A stretch of DNA of 62,000 nucleotides from Mesostigma viride (Eukaryota > Streptophyta > Mesostigmatophyceae > Mesostigmatales > Mesostigmataceae), in contig RPFO01000041.1 in assembly GCA_009746045.1 (NCBI GenBank), positions 3,335,661 to 3,397,660 on the forward strand. Reading direction: 5' to 3'. The notes beneath the pieces are model-generated. The model saw only the letters and a program-made list of their open reading frames with translations. It was not told the DNA's origin and ran no database searches. The position numbers and the translations under genes are program-made. Positions 12,110 through 23,334 of the stretch are shown piece by piece. Numbering within the stretch: the first letter of the stretch is position 1; every line of letters begins with the position of its first letter.

Positions 12110-13503
12110 CTAGCATGCCTCCCTCGTTTGCAAACACGCTCCTTCCCCACTGCAGGGGGTTTGTTGTCCTCTATGACCTGGGTCCATTTGGCCTTGTCCA
12201 TCATCTTTTTCCAAATCACGGAGAGGCCTACCTAGGCCCCCAATGTCCTCTACTAGCTGTTCTTTGAAGGTGCGGGCCTTGCGGCATCTTAACTGGCTGG
12301 GCCCGGCCCACGTGAGGAGGTGCCGGCCCGGCTGGGCGGGGCGCAGCCCTGCAGAGGGGCCTCGTGAGGTGTCTACCTGGTTGGTGCAAGCTAAGTGCCC
12401 TACTAGCTGCAGGCGCCGCTGCTTAACCCATGGTGCTTGTGATATATGGCATGCCGAGATACAAGTCCTCCTTGCATTCATGAGCAGCGTATCCTACACG
12501 AAAAATTGACCGCAGCATGCATGTTGGTGACCGCGCAATCCAGCTTGTTGGCAAGGTCGGCAGTGAGAGTCCACGTCTCGGCCCCGTACGTAAGAACAGG
12601 GAGGACCAGGACCTGTTTCTCTAGCTTGCCCAAGCCGGCTTGCGCCACAGGGCCCGGTATTGGCGTAAAGCGTGCCAGGCGAGGGAGATACGGTGGTCCA
12701 CGTCGGCCTCGCAGCTGGGGAATAAGCTACCCAGCAACTTGACGTGGTCCCGATACTGAGGACTCGAGAGCCATCTGAAGGAGAAAGAGGTCGGGCGGGG
12801 GCTGAGTGAGCCCAATCGCCAGAGCCTCGGTCTTCTTGCTGACCTTAAGCCCCACCGCACGGGCCTTTATGGCCAGGCAGTCAAGCCACGCATGCACGTG
12901 CTCAGGGCCCACGAAGAGGGTGGTGTCGTCTGCATAGATGATGTCCGCCAGCCCAATCTCCGTGTTCGCCCCGCCATGCCAGATTACGGTTGTTGACCTG
13001 CACCCCTGGTTCCCTACCCACAATCAGTGCGAGCAAACCGCTTGCGCGCCTGCATGAATCATGTTACGTATTCGACCACAATAATGAACAGGTAGGGCGA
13101 GAGCACGCAGCCCTGCCACACACCCTTCTGTAAAGGGCATGGTGGCGTGGTCCCGTAGGAAGTGCGCACCGAAGTGGTACGTGGACCCTTCATACAGGTT
13201 TCGGATGACAGCAATAAGGGGAAGGGAGATCCAGAACAGAGCGAGGATGTCCCACAGCGCAGGCCAGAAAGCCAAATCGAAGGCTTTGATGAAGTCCACC
13301 AGCACAAGGTGCAGAGGGGACTCACCAGGCTGAAGGCGGTGCAGTTCTTCCACAAGGCGTCGAGTAGCGAAGAGCGCCTGTACTGTGTTGCGGCCTGGAC
13401 GGAAGCCGTGCTGAGTCTCGCTGAGGTGGCCGTCCAGGGCCGTGCGCAGACGGTTCAGGATGAGCCGCATGAGAAGCTTGGGGGGGGCACTTTGGTTGCA
13501 CAC
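12110..13503 (-). pseudogene. LINE A reverse transcriptase, decayed
   Basis: The RT of a non-LTR retrotransposon, read from 13503 downward and broken by frameshifts. Visible pieces are the fingers motif HGFRPGRNTVQALF, motif A (LVLVDFIKAFDLAFW), a remnant of GVWQGCVLSPYLFIIVV, motif C in IIYADDTTLFVG, and the thumb-side LDCLAIKARAVGLKVSKKTE. The C-terminal end (12110-12481) retains the GHLA..NQVDTS segment also found in LINEs B and C. The N-terminus and any endonuclease are missing through 5' truncation. It cannot make a functional enzyme. Confidence 0.85.
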
Positions 13504-13506
13504 CCC

Positions 13507-14430
13507 TCTGCCTCCATACTAAAGACAAACCAGGAGGCTGCCCGGGCGTGAGGCCCGTCCCGTCTAGGGTAGCACATGCCCATGCCTAGCCTATCATGGA
13601 AAGTCGACGGATGGCAGCCCGGCCCGGGCGCGCGGCCCGGGGCACGCCATGTGAGGACAAAACGCGCCCGGTCTGGGCGGGCTTGGTGCCAGCTAGTCTA
13701 TCTGATGTGTCTACCTGATCTATGCGGGCCAGGTGCCCGGCTAGGCCCAGGCGCATGTGCCTAAGAATGTGGGAAACATATGGCAAATCAGCGTACAAAT
13801 CCTCACTGCTAAGGTGCAAACCGAAGGGGATATTTAGTGCCTTGCGCAGCATCTTGGTGACGTTGCCGTCGAGTCGTTTCTCCGGCCAGCCTCTGCGTCC
13901 GCGTCCATGCCTGGGCGCCGGAGGTCAGGATCGTAAGAATGACGACCTTGACTTCAATGAGGTCACGCTTGACGATCCGGGGCAGGGCGGGGTTGCTCCA
14001 CCAGCAGCGGTGCATGGTCATTACATGATCGATGGAGTTGCGCGCCCACGCGCTGCCGGGTCGTCAGGTCGTCCTCGTAGTCGGGAAGCCAACTGCCTAG
14101 CAACTTGAAGAAGCCTGAAGTAGGGTAATTGACCTCGGTGTAGTCTAAGAGGCGGAGTGGGGGGCCCGGCCAGACAGAGGGCCAGGGCCTCCATTTTGGG
14201 GCTGATTTCTAGATCAACACCACGAGCCTCAAGCGCCAGGCAGTCCAGCCAAAGTTGGGCAGACTCCGGCTTCTCAATGAGCGTGATGTCGTCGGCTAAA
14301 TGAGATCAGCTAGTAAATTCTGCTTGTTGTTGGTCGGCACCCCTTTCCCAATCTCGTTCGTGATCACTAGCTAGGCTAGCTAGGTGCGCGGCCAGCCGGC
14401 CAGTAGAGCAAAGTGGGCACATGCGGGTAT
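13507..14430 (-). mobile_element. LINE B, RT C-terminal portion
   Basis: Reverse complement of the LINE C segment from about 25330 to 26170, same family as LINE C. Reading downward it contains a broken YADD region (two bases are lost from the Y codon near 14297), the segment ending WWSNPALPRIVKRDL, and a C-terminal stretch at 13586-13852 beginning MLRKALNIPFGLH. Frameshifts make it a pseudogene. It continues as the 3' fragment at 11075-11313 beyond the LINE A insertion. Similarity to LINE C fades at about 14430, taken as the 5' truncation point. Confidence 0.8.
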
Positions 14431-15333
14431 TGCGTGTCACGGGCATAGGCATGCCACGGAGTGTATATGCTGATCTCATTAGAACAATAATTATACAAAA
14501 GCAGAGCCTCTGCTGGGCGATATGTTTAAAAGATGGTATAGCCTAAAATATTGCACCCACAGTGGATGCCGGATCGTTTAGACGTGTCCGATTGCACCTG
14601 TGGCATGCCAGTGGCATGAGGTCGAAGACGAGAATCTCTGCCCCATTCCCAGTGTGCAACATACAGGGATGTGAGGAACTACACGTGCTCGGCCGCGTGT
14701 CCCCAACGGGACCGCGCATAAATGATTGATTAATTGATACTAGTCAATGCCAAAGTGCTCCGGCTAGCTGCCGGCCCCCAAAGTCTCCACCACATACATC
14801 AGCGCAGCCCTCCCCAGGCTGCCACGCCCCCGTCAACAAACTTGTACAGGTGGGCACAGTTGCACGCCACGGCCCTCACACTGTCAATTGTCGGCACGGT
14901 GGCGTCCTGCGCGCTGAACGCCAGCTCCTCTGCAGCAGAATGCGGTGCTCACGGGTCACCACTCATTGCCACTACGGTGGCGTCCGACAGCAAGCACTGA
15001 ACCCAGATGATCCATGCAGCGCAGTGTTACGTCCAAGCCTATACATGTAGGGTTCGTTACTGGACATATTGGCTGTAACAATATACTGTCGTCAGATTTG
15101 TGTAACTAGTTACGCACCCTTTTTCCAGGGGGTTGACCTACTTTGCTTTGAATAGCATATGATGTGTAGGTCAGGGCCCGGCGCTGTGGTGTAGCGCCGG
15201 CTAGCTAGGCCGAGCCACGTGGGCTGAGCCTTAGTCTAGGGCCTTTTCCAGTGTACGCCCATTCGTAGCTAGTCCGGTGGCTTTCAGGTTTACAACACAT
15301 TCCAGTATTTTATCATTCGTGGCTAGTCGGGAG
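14431..15333. other. Spacer without recognisable gene
   Basis: Unique-looking sequence with a few short frames (for example 14734-15000) that resemble nothing I know. No RNA gene or terminal repeats seen. Confidence 0.55.
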
Positions 15334-15431
15334 AGTGGGTTTCAACCCACTGCTATTCCGAAACAGTCCACGATTGTGAGTGGGTTTCAAGTTTCAACCC
15401 ACTGCTATTCCGAAACAGTCCATGATCGTGA
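15334..15431. repeat. Two direct copies of a ~45-50-bp unit with a small hairpin
   Basis: The unit AGTGGGTTTCAACCCACTGC...CAGTCCA is present twice in tandem, the second copy with an 8-base internal duplication. GTGGGTT/AACCCAC within each can form a 7-bp stem. Confidence 0.75.
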
Positions 15432-15530
15432 GTGTCACTGACTGATGGGCCGGTTGTGGGTCGATCATCTATGCCCGCATCATGCATGGTCACGTTGTGC
15501 ATCGTCTTCCAACGGTGCACGACGGCGGGC

Positions 15531-16446
15531 ATATGACGCTATTGGCGAGAAACTGGACTACGCAAGGAAACTGGGCCTCGTAGATCAACCCCAAAATAAA
15601 ATTTGACTAGTGCAATCGACACATGACGCTATTGCAGGCGAGAAACTGGACCACCGTAGCAGATATGTACCTTTTGGCGAATTAATTAATTTTTTGCCCA
15701 AAATGTATCAAATTCCGACAATTTTTTACCCCTATCTTCCATTTTTTGACCATGGTTTGGCTTTGTAATGGCAGATCCTGACTGCCCTCGCCGAGATCTA
15801 TCGATTGCGCTACTTAAACTTGAGATCAGACCCCCCCACCTCCTACTTGCCATTCTTGACAATGGCTTACTTGGCGTACTAAGAGAATGACGTAAGAGCA
15901 ATTTTTGCCAGTCTCGTAACAAGACTATCACCTGGTCCGAAACCAACCTTCGATAACCCGAGGGCAGATTCGGAATTCCCTTTGAGAGATCTGTCGATTG
16001 CACTAGTCAAATTTAATTTTGGGGTTGATCTACGAGACCCCGTTTCTTTGCCTAGTCCAGTTTATCGCCAATAGCGTCTGATCTCTCAAAGGGAATTCCA
16101 AATCTGCCCTCGGGTAGTCGAAGGTCGGTTTTGGACCAGGTGATAGTCTTGTTACGAGACTGGCAAAAATGGCTCTTACGTCATTCTCTTACGCCAAGTA
16201 AGCCAAAGTCAAGAATGGCAAGTAGGAGGTGGGGGGGTCTGATCTCAAGTTTAAGTAGCGCAATCGATAGATCTCGGCGAGGGCAGTCAGGATCTGCCAT
16301 TACAATGCCAAGCCATGGTCCAAAAATTGAAGATAGGGGTAAAAAATTGTCGGAATCTGATATATTTTGGGCCAAAAATTAATTAATTCGCCAAAAGGTA
16401 CCTTTCTGCTACGGTGCTCCAGTTTCTCGCCAATAGCGTCATATAT
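15531..16446. mobile_element. Fold-back element made of two interlocked inverted-repeat pairs
   Basis: Four blocks in the order X, Y, X', Y'. X (15531-15620) is inverted at X' (about 15992-16080), and Y (15621-15990) is inverted at Y' (16080-16446). X and Y both begin with GACGCTATT..GCGAGAAACTGG; X' and Y' both end with its complement, so the outer ends form terminal inverted repeats. No transposase frame is present; the short open frames at 15686-16003 and 16131-16382 are the same arm sequence read from the two arms. Best called a non-autonomous fold-back or MITE-like structure of unknown superfamily. Confidence 0.75.
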
Positions 16447-17029
16447 TTGTTGGTGTTTTATTTACCTATCCTCTCTCGGTTAATAGTGCAATGGCATAGA
16501 GTGACTCACGTCTACTTTTCGAGGGGGCAACGCCCGCGGACTAGGATTTAACATGGATTCTGGTTCTGGTCGATAAAAGCTACACGTCAACATCCGAATG
16601 CAGAATGGCGTGATATTTGTATGAGTATTCGGTTCCAGGATACGAGTTCTGATTAGTACAGCCGACCATCGTCCACGACATTCAGTCGTGGATCAGGTGT
16701 AGGTCTTTCGCAGCCGGCAGTCCGCCGGATGTAAAACTGGACTCGGAGGTTTGTCACCTTAGTCATTGCTAGGCCAGTCAGGCCTGAGCGAGTTTACAGG
16801 CGTAGGTAGCAGCTACCATCATCGGCATTAAACAACGGTAAAGGGTTCCTCCAACCTCTATACCGTTCAGCCTATAGGGGGGTGGGGTCACTGGCGTACA
16901 ATCGAGGGATTGACGCCTCCTGCTTCGACACCGCCTTCTCCAACACCCCTACCCTGAGCCATTAAAAATGTACTCCAGCACGCATAAATGTACTTCGTAC
17001 CGAAGTTTGTCTTTTTATGCTGAAAGTTG
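16447..17029. other. AT-richer spacer without recognisable gene
   Basis: No convincing frame, RNA gene or terminal repeat. Confidence 0.5.
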
Positions 17030-17575
17030 TCATGCATGATGTTTGCAACCAAAATAGACCACGTACAAAGTTTGGTATCGATCGGACGTCATCTTGGTGA
17101 CATTTGCTAGCAACAAAGGTACATTTTTGTCCTTTTACATTAAAATAAATAGTAATAAATAGGAAACAGTACTAAATCACGTCAAACCATCATGGATATT
17201 TGCAAGCAGCCTAATTACTACTAGAATAGACCATGCACAAAGTTTGGGGTCAATCTGAACTCAAAATAGTGACATTTGCTAGCATAAATAGTGCATTTTT
17301 TGCCATTTTCAAGCATTTTGCTCAGTGTAAGCTCCTAAACAATATCAAACTACGTCATAAAGCTATGAAATGTTGGAAGCAACCTAAAAACCTCTAGATT
17401 AGACCATGGGCCAAGTTTGGGCTCAGTTTGATGTCAAAATAGTGACGTATGCTAGCATAAATAGTGCAAAATTTGCCTTTTTCAAGCATTTTGGTAAGTA
17501 TCGTTGCCTCAAACCATGTAAGAAAACTAGGAATTGTTGTAAATAACCAGTTTGCCACTTCATTAGACCATCAAC
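17030..17575. repeat. Diverged ~172-bp AT-rich tandem repeat, 3+ copies
   Basis: The landmark TAGACCAYG..CAAAGTTTGG recurs at 17054, 17226 and 17399, and its first part again at 17563, giving spacings of 172, 173 and 164 bases. Each unit also shares GACATTTGCTAGCA and TTTTGCC/CATTTTC blocks. The fourth copy is cut off by the LTR that starts at 17576. Copies are clearly diverged, so this is an old array fragment. Confidence 0.8.
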
Positions 17576-18158
17576 TGTTACGTCCCAGCCCAGACACACC
17601 TAGCCTGAGCTACGTAGCGAAAGACCCTCCTTGCCGGAATTAGGAATAATTCAAGGTAGCATAATGTAGGTTGCGCTTCACGACGTGAGTCGTGAGTTAT
17701 CTGGCATCACGGCTTGATACCAAGCTAATTTGTACACACTTATAATGGCTAGCAAGACCAATTACAAATGGATAATTGCCCCGGGCTCAATGTGTAGGCG
17801 TATTCGCACTTATCATTCATCAAACCAAGAGGACGAGACTCTCGTCCTCGGACTAATTAAACCTAGGTTGGTTGCGGCGCAGATACACACCAAATCCTAC
17901 TGGACAATCCAAGTCACTCATTCCGCGTAGGATCCGGGCCGACATCGACCCCCAACTACAGGATCCACGCCTAGAACTATAGACAGACCCAGAACTGGCG
18001 CGGCGCCACGGCACCGGCCCCTAAAAGGTCAACCTAGGACCAAAATAACTAGTCCAATTCACACAATAGTCAATATTCATAAAACCCAGTACAACGGCCA
18101 CAAGGCCTTAGTAGTTTATTCCATTGTTACGTCCGACTAAAAGGGCCGGGACGTAACA
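17576..18158 (-). repeat. 3' LTR of G2 (583 bp)
   Basis: Begins TGTTACGTCCCAGCCC and ends GGGCCGGGACGTAACA, an inverted terminal repeat with one mismatch. A pyrimidine-rich block (purine tract on the minus strand) follows at 18159, as expected next to a 3' LTR. The sequence differs from the G1 LTR except at the TGTTACGTCC / GGACGTAACA termini. Confidence 0.85.
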
Positions 18159-18366
18159 CTCCTCCCCCCCCACGGGGGTCGGTAGTCCCTACCGTACAAA
18201 GATAGGATAAGGAAGCAAAACAATACTACTATAAGAGTACTATGTCCCGACCTCGGTTCACCCGCAGGTCAGTAATACCAGCTCCTCTAGAGGTTGATAC
18301 ACGTGACCAACCCTGACGTAGTAGACAGAACTCTGTGGACTGGATCATTCCGCTATCCGTCCCAAA
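18159..18366 (-). other. G2 3' untranslated region with polypurine tract
   Basis: CTCCTCCCCCCCCACGGGGG at 18159-18178 is the complement of a polypurine tract directly inside the 3' LTR, the plus-strand priming site of LTR elements. The remainder is non-coding; the other part of this UTR is at 31870-31889, across the G1 insertion. Confidence 0.75.
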
Positions 18367-18934
18367 TGTTACGTCCTAAACTTCTACCTCCACCTCTACC
18401 TCTACTGGGCCTGATACTACCTAAATTGGTCAGGCCTCCTCTACTCAAACCCCTAGCGAAAGACGAACGAGACGGTGCAGATCTCAATGCATTCACGTAT
18501 GTGTTGCTGTAATACGCCATACAACCATTTACCCGAACCCGTTTATTCCAGGAATAGAGGAAGGAAACACACTACACTGCCGTGACCCAAGCCTATATGT
18601 GTTATTAATTCATTTAACACACGCCGAGTGCCCACACAAGGAGTGGAACGTGCATAAATGGTCACCAACGGTCCAACAAGCTCGGGCCGACCTGGCCCTC
18701 GCCTACAGAACCACAGGCAGATGCACAGATGCACGCCGGTCCACTACATTCTACCAAAAGGATAAGGACCACTAATAAAGTACGCGGCGCGGCGCCCAAA
18801 AGCACCCAATGTACCACGGTACTGTTACGAGGACAATAGTGTCCCAGTTGGAACTACACGTAAACCTAGGAACAACCGAGGCAAAGGACCTAATTTACGT
18901 CCGTAACTACAACGAATTGTTACGCGACGTAACA
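18367..18934 (-). repeat. 3' LTR of G1 (568 bp)
   Basis: TGTTACGTCCTAAACTTC... to ...GCGACGTAACA, matching 31299-31869 almost throughout. Differences visible by eye are small indels around the ATATGTGTTA stretch and in an A run (CCAAAAGG versus CCAAAGG). Confidence 0.92.
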
Positions 18935-18955
18935 CCTCCCCCCCCACAAAGGTAG
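18935..18955 (-). other. G1 polypurine tract
   Basis: CCTCCCCCCCCCACAAAGG directly inside the 3' LTR is, on the minus strand, a G/A tract ending GGGGAGG against TGTTACG, the expected plus-strand primer position. Confidence 0.8.
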
Positions 18956-19310
18956 GGAGCCCTCTCCCTACGCACAGGGAGGAAACCAAAGGGGTAGGAA
19001 AAACCTAATGCACCCAGCACACACCAACACAATCGATAGGCCATCCAAGATACAAAGCACCAATAGTTCACACGGTCTCCACCACCACGCCGGGTGGTGT
19101 AGGGTTAGCCAGCACCAAGCCTGGTGGGAGGTTCCCCTAACTGCCTGGAACGGAGTCCTTGCCGGGCCGGGGGGACGGCACTGGGCAGGACACACAGAGT
19201 AAACAAATCAGTACCAAGGACCAAGAACAGCCAATCAACTGGCCAGAATATGAGGGCGACTCTATATACCGGAGGGACAACACCCTCAGGTCGGGCCTAA
19301 GGCCCTCTAT

Positions 19311-21760
19311 CTAGTTGCCATCCGTCTGGTAAGTGCCACGAGAGGCCAGCAGAACATCCAGGTACGCCTGGTAGTGGGCCACATCATCGGCATTGTCATG
19401 CCTATCTACAGTGAGGAAAACATCGGCCCACACGCCATCAGGAAAAAGGCCCAGAAAGGCCCAGTAATACCTATGCTGCGTAAGAACGACCTGGCCACGG
19501 GCCCAGTCCAGGAAACCACAGGCAAAGAGGCGTAGGAAAGGCTCTACCGCGATCAAACAGAGAGCCCGCAGGAGTAGGCGATGGTACCGGATCCGAGGGC
19601 GCAAACCCGTCGGGAAGAACAGATCTACCAGGGGCTCCACGTTAGACGGCCACATCCGGATGTGCCGAACCTCACGGGAGCGCCACCGACGCGCGCACTG
19701 TCGCGACCCGAACGTCTCTAGGTAGTCGCTAGCCCGAGGAGGGGATGGCCACGGGAGTCCAGACCCTGGCCCGGGATGGGCGCTGGACGACGGGCATCCC
19801 ACTCCAGGATGGGCTGGAGAACCGTGCTGTACGTAGCACCCGGCACCGCAGGAAACTCTACCGTAAGGGCATCCGAAGCCATAATGCCCAGAGGCGGAGG
19901 GTAAGCCCACTGGAACCCACCGTAGGTGTCCAAGTCGTTGTGACGCCTAGCCCAGCGATACAGAACGCGCCGAACCAGGATCTCACCTGGAACACAGGAT
20001 CAGCTAAAATAACCATGTCGAAAGGAGGCCGATCAGTCTCAATGGGTAGGCCACGGTCCCGCGGCGCCCGACACACCTGGGAGAACCCGTAGGACATGGA
20101 CGAAATGGCCAGCTCGGCGGAGGCGCGCGGCAGGTCACACTGTCGGCAGGCGAGCGCGGACATACCATACCCGGGACGGGCGTGTCGCGCGACTCCGGCG
20201 TCGCATGCACCACAGAAGGGGCCCGGTCCCGATCGCCCTGGGACAACTCCCGGAGGGAATCAGCAGCGCGGGTGGCGCGAGGATCCGGACCGGTAGCCCG
20301 AACAACCGCAGCCAAAGACCGCGAGGCCGAAGGGGCAGGGGCCGAAGCAGGGGTAGGAACCGGCACAGACGTAGACGGCACCGGTACAACAGGAGGTCGC
20401 GCCGGACCCGAGGCCGAAGGGGGCCGCGACGGACCCGCCACCGCAACTGGCGCGCCGGTCTCCGATGACGGCGCACCCTCAGGCCACATATTGAAAACAG
20501 GGCCCGTAGGGGCAGGCAATCCGGCATAAGATTGGTTGCCATCCAAGCTCCAGTCGGGCATGCACCGGAATCCTCTGCGGGGGACCACCCTCCCAAAGCC
20601 TGGGAAGATCGCCCGTGTCGCTAAAGAAACCCCGCATGCAATGGCTGCGATGGCGCGGCGGGCGGCCCAGAGGCGGCGACGGCGGGCGCGGCCACTGGGG
20701 CGGAAGACTCGCGCAGAGGCGCAGGCACGTCGGTCGCAGGCGCAGAGGCAACCAGAGGCGTAGGAGCCGCAGCAACAGAGGAAACCGCAGCTACCGAAGG
20801 CTCGCACAGCGCAGGCGAAACCGTAGGCGCCGAGGCAACCGAAGGGGTAGGGGGCGCAGATACAACAGACACCCCACCTGGCGTGGCTGGAGCCTGCGCC
20901 TGGGCCGCCATGAAGGCCCCGAACGCCGCGGTCAGGGACTGGATCTGGGCCTGCATCGCCGAAACAGTCGCCGAGAGATGATCAGGCTCGCGCTCCAAAC
21001 CCAAAGGGGTAGGCTCCACTGACGCACGCCGGGTCGACCGTGGTGACGACGGGACAGGGGAAGGAGCCGACACTGAGGAGGAGGACGCTGCACTTGAGGC
21101 TGAATACTCTGGAGTGTACTGTGCCTCGACTGGTGCGTCCGTAGGGGAAGGGTCACCAACTGCTACTCCCGCTGACTGGTCTGCGATTTCCATGAACTCT
21201 ACTGCCCGTAGGAGGTCGCAGGGGTTGTCATCTACTTCTGCCTCACCCTCGCCCGGAAGCCAGGGGAACACATCCCGTAGGCAGGAGCGGCCCACAGGGG
21301 TAGACAGGTAGGAAAACACCCGGGGGCACTGAAGGACAGCGGCTATCTGCCCAAGGCTGGACAGCGGGAGCCACATCCTAACAGACAATGCCCGGCATCG
21401 TCGAACCCATGCACAACTAGCTGGTGCGGATCATCAGGGGCCGGGCCGAACCACGCGACCCCAAAGAGAGCAGCCCTGACTAAAGCCGCATGCTGAGCCT
21501 GGAGGGCAGGCTGAACGATGCCACCCGGATAACTGGAACGTGACACCCAGCGGCCCGGAAGGGCCTCGAAGTAAGCTCTGGGTCCGGTGGTGGAGGGGAA
21601 GGCAGCGGCTCTCCGACGGAGGGGTAGAGTCAGCCATGATGGCTGCGGAGGGGAGGGGACAACCAACCACCACCAACAGCAGGAATACGATAAGGGAGGG
21701 GCAGGTTGCCAGCTAGAGCTGGTGTAGGGTTTTGTAGTCCTGCAACAAGCGGCTACAACC
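19311..21760 (-). pseudogene. G1 ORF3, unknown protein, frame-broken
   Basis: A protein-coding stretch downstream of integrase with no family I recognise. Reading downward: a segment with PGGIVQPALQAQHAALVR and DDPHQLVVHGF; an acidic segment (about 21300-21130); a long Ala/Pro/Ser-rich linker (about 21130-20170); then a conserved C-terminal half with MSYGFSQVCRAPRDRGLPIE, a region ending ILEWDA, and a final helical stretch (RLLLRALCLIAVEPFLRLF). The order and spacing match G2 ORF3 even though identity is low, so it is a real part of this lineage. At least three frameshifts (near 20610, 20160 and 19970) break it. It is much GC-richer than G1 gag-pol. No transmembrane or fusion peptide is evident, so I do not call it env. 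Confidence 0.65.
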
Positions 21761-23224
21761 ATCTAACTCACTCTCCGTGTACCATACTTTATCTACCTCA
21801 CTACGAGCATACATCCATTTCACCTTATACTGGCGCTGGGTACCGCGGCCCTTTTTGATATCTCTATGGGCCACGATACTCTCTACCTCGTCTTCTACCT
21901 CACCAGTATCAGGGTTATGCTCTAAAGGGGCAGGAGCTAGTTCTCTACCAGCGAACGTGCTTTGGTGATAAAGCTTCAGCTGGCTTCTATGGAAGGTGTT
22001 AGAATGTGTCTGCCAAGAGGTAGGGATATCTATTTTATATAAGAAATTACCTACTCTAGACAACACACGGAAGGGTCCTAAGAAGGCGGGCCTAAGTTTC
22101 ACTTTAAGTTCTGCTTCGAACTTGTGAGCAAAACGGCCAACACGGGGGCCTTCTACTAAGACTAAATCTCCTATATCTATTTCAGGCGCTCTTCTATCTA
22201 AGGAGGCACGCAACCTAGCAAGGTACTTAGCCTGAGCCTTTTGGTACCCTGAAATCGCGTGATCATGTGCATTTTTCATTTTATCTAGCAAGGCCTGTAC
22301 ACCTTCTACAGTATCCCGGGACACATCGTCCCTGTCCCGTAAAGGACTAGCTAAGAGAGAGGTAGGAGTAAGAGGCTGTCTACCAGTATCTAGGAAGAAA
22401 GGCGTATAGCCATGCGCAGCCTGGGGCAATTGTTAAGGGAGAACTCTACCAAGCATAGATAATCCTCCCAATCACTCCCCGAGCCATTAACATAGTGCCT
22501 CAGCGCTTCTTCCACTACCCTATTAAGACGCTCTACTAGATGAGAGGAGGAGGAGTGATAGGCAGTACCGAATGTAACCTTGGTACCGATAGCAGCGAAA
22601 AACTGCTGCCAAAAGTCAGAGGTAAATAGCTTATCTTTATCACTAATAAACTGCCTACTCAAACCATGATATCTATATACGTTATTAAGGTATAGGCGTG
22701 CGCAATCGCGTGCGGTGAGTTCTAAGGGACACGGCACGAGATGACACATACGAGTAAAACGATCTACGAAAACAAGGATCTGGGCGTTACCTCTATCATT
22801 CTTCCTAAAAGGTCCTACAAAATCCATCATAATGGAGTCCCACGGCATGATGGGATCAGGTAGGGTCCTAGGCTCTGCTATCTGTCCTACATTGTTGGGT
22901 TTCATCTCCTGGCAAGATTGACAGGTTCTAACATACTCATCTACATCCTTTAAAAGGGAAGGCCAGTAGTAAGAGCGGGCTACTAGGTCCCGTACCCGTT
23001 TACCACCCTGATGAGCAGCTAAGTCATGCAACTCAAAGAGCAAGGAGGAGCGACAGATAGGAGGGACATACAGGCGCCTCTGCTATCTGCACATATAAAA
23101 ACCCACCTACAAATTTACAAGGGTGCTTGCCTAATTGTCGGGGATGGGCAGCAATGGCAGCTAAAGCTTCCGGCTCAGTGGCCGTAAATCTACTAATAAG
23201 GCGTTCAAGATCAGAGGTAGGCAT
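21713..23224 (-). pseudogene. G1 integrase with C-terminal chromodomain
   Basis: Integrase joins the element's cDNA ends to host DNA; the chromodomain may direct insertion to marked chromatin. The HHCC finger is visible (HDLAAHQGGK ... CQSCQEMK), then the catalytic core with Asp in MMDFVGPFR, Asp in FISDKDKLF and Glu in HLVERLNRVVEE. A GPF-type region (AFLGPFRVLSRVG) follows. The chromodomain near 21900-21725 carries VESIVAHRDIKKGRG, KVKWMYARSE, and a C-terminal CSRLLQDY helix. Two frameshifts break it: near 23085, and near 22425, where a C run has four rather than five bases. Confidence 0.9.
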
Positions 23225-23334
23225 CGCTACAGAGGTATCCAGAACAGGTTTAAAGAGGTCTCCTACCGCCTTGCCAAAGAGAAGGGGAGGTCCTAGAGGG
23301 ACTATGTTTTCATAAGACTTTCCTGACCTAGTCG

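Larger units (their letters stand above)
11314..13506 (-). mobile_element. LINE A, 5'-truncated non-LTR retrotransposon inserted in LINE B
   Basis: A minus-strand LINE whose 3' tail is the TTAA tract at 11314-11360 and whose 5' truncation point is at 13506. It lies between two copies of TCTGCCTCCAT (11303-11313 and 13507-13517), an 11-bp target-site duplication inside LINE B. It holds a decayed RT gene and a 3' region swollen by tetranucleotide microsatellite. Its RT is clearly diverged from that of LINEs B and C, so it is a different family. Confidence 0.85.

Noticed and set aside
15686-16382. Two related open frames as a small gene family
   Set aside because: They are the same inverted-repeat arm read from opposite sides of the fold-back element.
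20004-20807. Arg/Leu/Pro-rich overlapping frames in the G1 ORF3 region
   Set aside because: Several frames stay open because of high GC; only the Ala/Pro/Ser frame aligns in order with G2 ORF3.
19311-21760. ORF3 as an envelope gene
   Set aside because: No signal peptide, transmembrane segment, fusion peptide or cleavage site visible in either gypsy copy.
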